The notes under the pieces are model-generated. The model did no database searches and was not told where the DNA came from. It saw nothing but the letters and a program-made list of their open reading frames with translations. A stretch of 16,285 bases of DNA. Origin: Treponema sp. GTDB taxonomy: Bacteria > Spirochaetota > Spirochaetia > Treponematales > Breznakiellaceae. The DNA is taken from the NCBI GenBank assembly GCA_031264395.1, contig JAISEB010000033.1, positions 1-16,285 of the forward strand, in the 5' to 3' direction. Shown here piece after piece: positions 13,875 through 16,285 of the stretch. A program made the translations under genes and the position numbers. How positions within the stretch are numbered: the stretch's first letter is position 1; the number at the start of each line of letters is the position of its first letter.

Positions 13875-15617
13875 TTGGCGAATGTCTTTTTTGATGGCGC
13901 CGAGTTTCCGGGCGGCTTCGGCCCTGGCTTCCCCGAGTCCTCCCGCGCCCTTAACTTCGGCGCAGCAGGTGGCGTAGAATTTTATCTTGGGCTCCGTTCC
14001 GCTGGGCCGGGCGCTGACCACCGTTCCGTCTTCGAGGAAAAACTGGAGCACGTCGCTGGGCGGAAGCCCGTCCGCGCCGTCTTTAAGATCGCGGACTCTT
14101 GTAACCGCGATGCCCCCGAGGGCGCGGGGCGGATCTTTGCGGTAGCCGTCCATGATCCCCTGCATGATGGAAGGGCCTTCGGGACCCTGGAAATATTTGG
14201 AGACGCCAAGTTCCTGCCAGTAACCGTTTTCCCCGTACAGTTCGTCGAGCCTGTCAAGGAGGCTTTTTCCCCTGCTTCGCCAGTAAAGGGTCATTTCCGC
14301 GGTAAGGGCCGCCGCCGAAACGCCGTCCTTGTCACGGACTTCGCTTTCAACAAGGTAGCCGTAGCTTTCCTCCGTGCCGAACACGAAGGTCTTCCCGGCA
14401 AGATCCCCCGATGGCTCACAGCGGCGCATCACATCGGCTATCCACTTGAAGCCGGTAAGACATTCGATACATTCGGCCCCGTACGATTCGGCGACGCGCC
14501 TCTGCATGCCCGTGGTAACAATGGAGTTGACCATTACCGGTTTTCCGGGCATCTTCCCCGTTTCCTTAAGCGAAAGGAAGATGTAGTCGGCAAGGAGAAC
14601 CCCCATCTGGTTCCCCGTTACAAGCACGAATTCCCCCGCGCGGGGGCCCTTGGGATCGGCGGGAACGGCTATGCCGAAACGGTCGGCGTCGGGATCGGTG
14701 GCCATGACGACGTCGGCCTTCTTTTTCTTCCCCAAATTTACCGCCATTTCAAGGGCGGCCGCGTCCTCTGGATTGGGAAAGGCCACCGTGGGAAAATCCC
14801 CGTTTCCCTCACGCTGTTCGGGTACGGTCGTGACGGCAAGCCCGAGGTCTCCCAGAACCTTTTCGACATGCATCGCCCCCGTTCCGTGAAGGGGGGTGTA
14901 GACTATGCTCACTTCCGCGGCCCTTGCCTTGATAAGTTCGGGCCTGAAGAGGCGGCTTTTGATCATGGCGTGGAACGCCTCGTCCATTTCCCTGTCGATA
15001 AGGACAATGAGCCCCCGCGATACCGCCCCGTCAAAATCCATTTCCCGTATTTCGCTTACCGCGTCGACTTCCCGGATGATCCCTTCGTCGTGGGGGGGAA
15101 TTACCTGGGAACCGTCGTTCCAGTACGCCTTGTAGCCGTTGTATTGCGGGGGATTGTGGCTTGCCGTTACGACAATGCCCGTGTCGCAGTGAAGGCGCCG
15201 TATCGTAAAGGAAAGTTCCGGCGTGGGCCTCATGGCGGTAAAGAGCCATGTTTTGATCCCGTTTGCCGCGAAGATGGCGGCGGCGGCCCTGGCGAAGGCG
15301 TCCGAATAATGCCGGCTGTCGTAGGCGACGGCGGCGGAAAGGCCGCCGGCCTTCGCCTTTTCGGGGAAAGCCTTGACAAGATACGACGCGAGCCCCTGTG
15401 TCGCGCTTTTTACCACAAGGGAATTCATGCGGTTATAGCCGCCTCCAATGATTCCCCGCAGCCCTCCGGTGCCGAATTCCAGCTTCCGGTAGAAACGGTC
15501 TTCCAGTTCCTTCCAGTCTTCCGCCTCAAGCAGTTTTTCCGCCTCGCCGCGGAACGCCTGATCCTTTTCCCTGGCTATGTAGTCCCTGGCCCGTTCAACA
15601 ATTATTTTTTTATCCAT
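13860..15617 (-). CDS. Phosphoglucomutase/phosphomannomutase (alpha-D-phosphohexomutase)
   Basis: Cytosolic enzyme interconverting hexose 1-phosphate and 6-phosphate through a phosphoserine, linking glycolysis with sugar-nucleotide and glycogen synthesis. 585 residues. Motifs appear in family order: FGTGGLRG (48-55); the active-site loop TASHNP (151-156) with phosphoserine S153; the magnesium loop DPDADR (308-313); the sugar-binding GTEES (414-418); and the phosphate-binding SGTEPK near residue 545. The length and the N-terminal helical extension match the larger PGM/PGM2-like group (about 570-600 residues) rather than 450-residue PMM or GlmM. GGGAG lies about 10 nt before ATG 15617, with a good promoter upstream. 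The last residues (QAIGD) come from a short repeat, so the natural C-terminus may have been altered slightly. Glucose or mannose preference cannot be read. Confidence 0.94.
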   Translation of the reverse strand: MDKKIIVERARDYIAREKDQAFRGEAEKLLEAEDWKELEDRFYRKLEFGTGGLRGIIGGGYNRMNSLVVKSATQGLASYLVKAFPEKAKAGGLSAAVAYDSRHYSDAFARAAAAIFAANGIKTWLFTAMRPTPELSFTIRRLHCDTGIVVTASHNPPQYNGYKAYWNDGSQVIPPHDEGIIREVDAVSEIREMDFDGAVSRGLIVLIDREMDEAFHAMIKSRLFRPELIKARAAEVSIVYTPLHGTGAMHVEKVLGDLGLAVTTVPEQREGNGDFPTVAFPNPEDAAALEMAVNLGKKKKADVVMATDPDADRFGIAVPADPKGPRAGEFVLVTGNQMGVLLADYIFLSLKETGKMPGKPVMVNSIVTTGMQRRVAESYGAECIECLTGFKWIADVMRRCEPSGDLAGKTFVFGTEESYGYLVESEVRDKDGVSAAALTAEMTLYWRSRGKSLLDRLDELYGENGYWQELGVSKYFQGPEGPSIMQGIMDGYRKDPPRALGGIAVTRVRDLKDGADGLPPSDVLQFFLEDGTVVSARPSGTEPKIKFYATCCAEVKGAGGLGEARAEAARKLGAIKKDIRQAIGD

Positions 15618-15646
15618 GACGGATGTTCTCCCGGTTTGTACATATG

Positions 15647-15675
15647 ATTATAAAAGAGCGGGCGGCAGGGCGCAA
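15647..15675 (-). promoter_or_regulatory. Sigma-70 type promoter of the phosphohexomutase gene
   Basis: On the minus strand TTGCGC (15675-15670) and a perfect TATAAT (15652-15647) are separated by 17 bp. Transcription would start near 15640, giving a leader of about 23 nt. It probably also serves the exonuclease gene. Confidence 0.65.
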
Positions 15676-15704
15676 GGGCTCAGGGGGAAAAGAGAAAGAA
15701 GAAG

Positions 15705-16030
15705 TTTACCACGGACAGACACGGACCAACACGGACAAAAGAGAAAGAAGAAATTTACCGCAAGGTCGAAGAAGTCGAAAAAGTTTAAGAAGGAAGGGCG
15801 CATTTCCATACAGACGCCCGCAAACGGCCGCATCGCCGCCGCGCCCCCCTACGGGCGAGCCCCGCTATGCGGGTCTCGCCCTACCCCCAAAAACAGTGCC
15901 TGGCACCTTTGCGTATGTAAAAATGCGGGAATTTAACCACGGACAACACGGACAGAACGGACTTGTAGTTTCAAGTCTCTTTTGTCCGTGTCGTCTGTGT
16001 CTGTCCGTGGTTATTTTGAATTCGGAATTA
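15705..16030 (+). repeat. Dispersed palindromic repeat, copy C (split and partly duplicated)
   Basis: Order: a lone arm of three ACGGAC units (15709-15736), the block TTTACCGCAAGGTCGAAGAA (15754-15773) with GTCGAAAAAG after it, about 150 bp of unrelated DNA, then the complete palindrome (about 15936-16012, loop with TAGTTTCAAG) and TTTTGAATTCGGAATTA (16015-16030). In copies A and B the first block and the palindrome are adjacent, so here extra DNA separates them and one arm is duplicated. Confidence 0.8.
15853..15881. repeat. GC-rich REP-like palindrome inside copy C
   Basis: GGGCGAG (15853-15859) pairs with CTCGCCC (15875-15881), and CCCGC (15861-15865) with GCGGG (15869-15873) around a TAT loop: 12 base pairs with one mismatch. 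No T-run follows on either strand, so a terminator is not claimed. Confidence 0.75.
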
Positions 16031-16079
16031 TTGGGGCGCGTTTCCACAGCGCCCTGCACCTTTACGCTTCACAGGACGG

Positions 16080-16285
16080 TTACGTTTCCACGCTTACGGC
16101 TATCTCTTTCCTTACCAGTTCGCCGATGATTTGGGCAGGGGTTTGGCGGGAAGCCTCGGCTCTGGTCAGGATATAATCGGCAACGGTTTTGTCCAGCACG
16201 TTGAGCAGTTCCCGCTGGCGGGTAAAATAGCCGCCTTTTTTGGCGGGGTCTACTGTGGGCGGATTTTTGGTAAAAAACTCATCCC
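16080..16285 (-). CDS. Possible ribbon-helix-helix protein, C-terminal 67 residues (5' end outside window)
   Basis: The open minus-strand frame enters from the right edge and ends with TAA at 16082-16080. The visible residues begin DEFFTKNPPTVDPAKKGGYF and continue TRQRELLNVLDKTVADYILT, then RAEASRQTPAQIIGELVRKE. The last stretch (LDKTVADYI..., then QTPAQIIGELVRKEI) has the pattern of a CopG-type ribbon-helix-helix domain: a beta strand, a helix, a turn with T-P, and a second helix. Many such short proteins are antitoxins that bind DNA. No partner toxin gene lies in the window; if present it would be beyond the right edge. A plain hypothetical protein remains possible because the N-terminus is unseen. 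Confidence 0.55.
   Translation of the reverse strand, partial: DEFFTKNPPTVDPAKKGGYFTRQRELLNVLDKTVADYILTRAEASRQTPAQIIGELVRKEIAVSVET

Larger units (their letters stand above)
15618..16079. other. Intergenic stretch between phosphohexomutase and the right-edge gene
   Basis: 462 bp with no supported gene. It holds the phosphohexomutase promoter (15647-15675), a rearranged copy of the dispersed repeat (15705-16030), and inside that a separate GC-rich palindrome (15853-15881). The short frames here translate the repeats. Confidence 0.7.

Noticed and set aside
13875..15647. 590-codon open frame on the plus strand
   Set aside because: It is exactly antisense to the phosphohexomutase, which has all its motifs. 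The frame is kept open by high-GC codon bias, and its translation is rich in Gly, Pro, His and Arg with no recognisable domain.
15705..16030. CRISPR array from the repeated ACGGAC units
   Set aside because: The units are 6-7 bp with 3-4 bp between them and form hairpin arms; there are no 25-40 bp direct repeats with unique spacers and no cas genes.

Overview
The window looks like chromosomal DNA of a spirochaete, most likely a Treponema relative of the GC-rich, gut-dwelling kind. The main support is a tatT-tatP-tatQM locus (TPR lipoprotein, TRAP solute-binding protein, fused TRAP permease) in the same gene order as tp0956-tp0957-tp0958 of Treponema pallidum. An RpoS/RpoD-type sigma factor and a sensorless chemotaxis receptor fit too. 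This is inferred from protein families and gene order; no search was run.

Layout. Positions 1-2481 hold a minus-strand group: a GntR/HutC regulator, a dCMP deaminase and a methyl-accepting chemotaxis protein (MCP) that runs off the left edge. Positions 2482-3194 hold a dispersed repeat and a broken metB-like gene whose 3' part is replaced by the end of an unrelated repeat protein. Positions 3483-5369 encode a membrane protein with an N-terminal alpha/beta hydrolase domain. Upstream of it lies a 19-unit AG/CT tract inside a small promoter-linked reading frame, a candidate phase-variation switch. Positions 6030-8883 hold a CYTH-domain gene (minus) divergent from a LysM/degenerate-M23 gene and a sigma factor (plus), an arrangement that recalls nlpD-rpoS. 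A strong convergent terminator separates these from the TRAP locus (8968-12993, minus). Beyond it are a DEDDh exonuclease and a phosphohexomutase (13156-15617, minus), then a repeat-rich gap and the 3' end of a possible ribbon-helix-helix protein.

How the genes work together. TatT, TatP and TatQM should form one periplasmic uptake system. The GntR regulator, deaminase and MCP are probably co-transcribed by position, without an obvious common pathway. The LysM protein and sigma factor may be co-transcribed. The most unusual parts are the non-coding ones: three copies of a roughly 150-bp palindromic repeat family, two clusters of short repeats that supply the stop codons of neighbouring genes, the long dinucleotide tract, and a 7-bp tandem duplication that decides the reading frame of the MCP.
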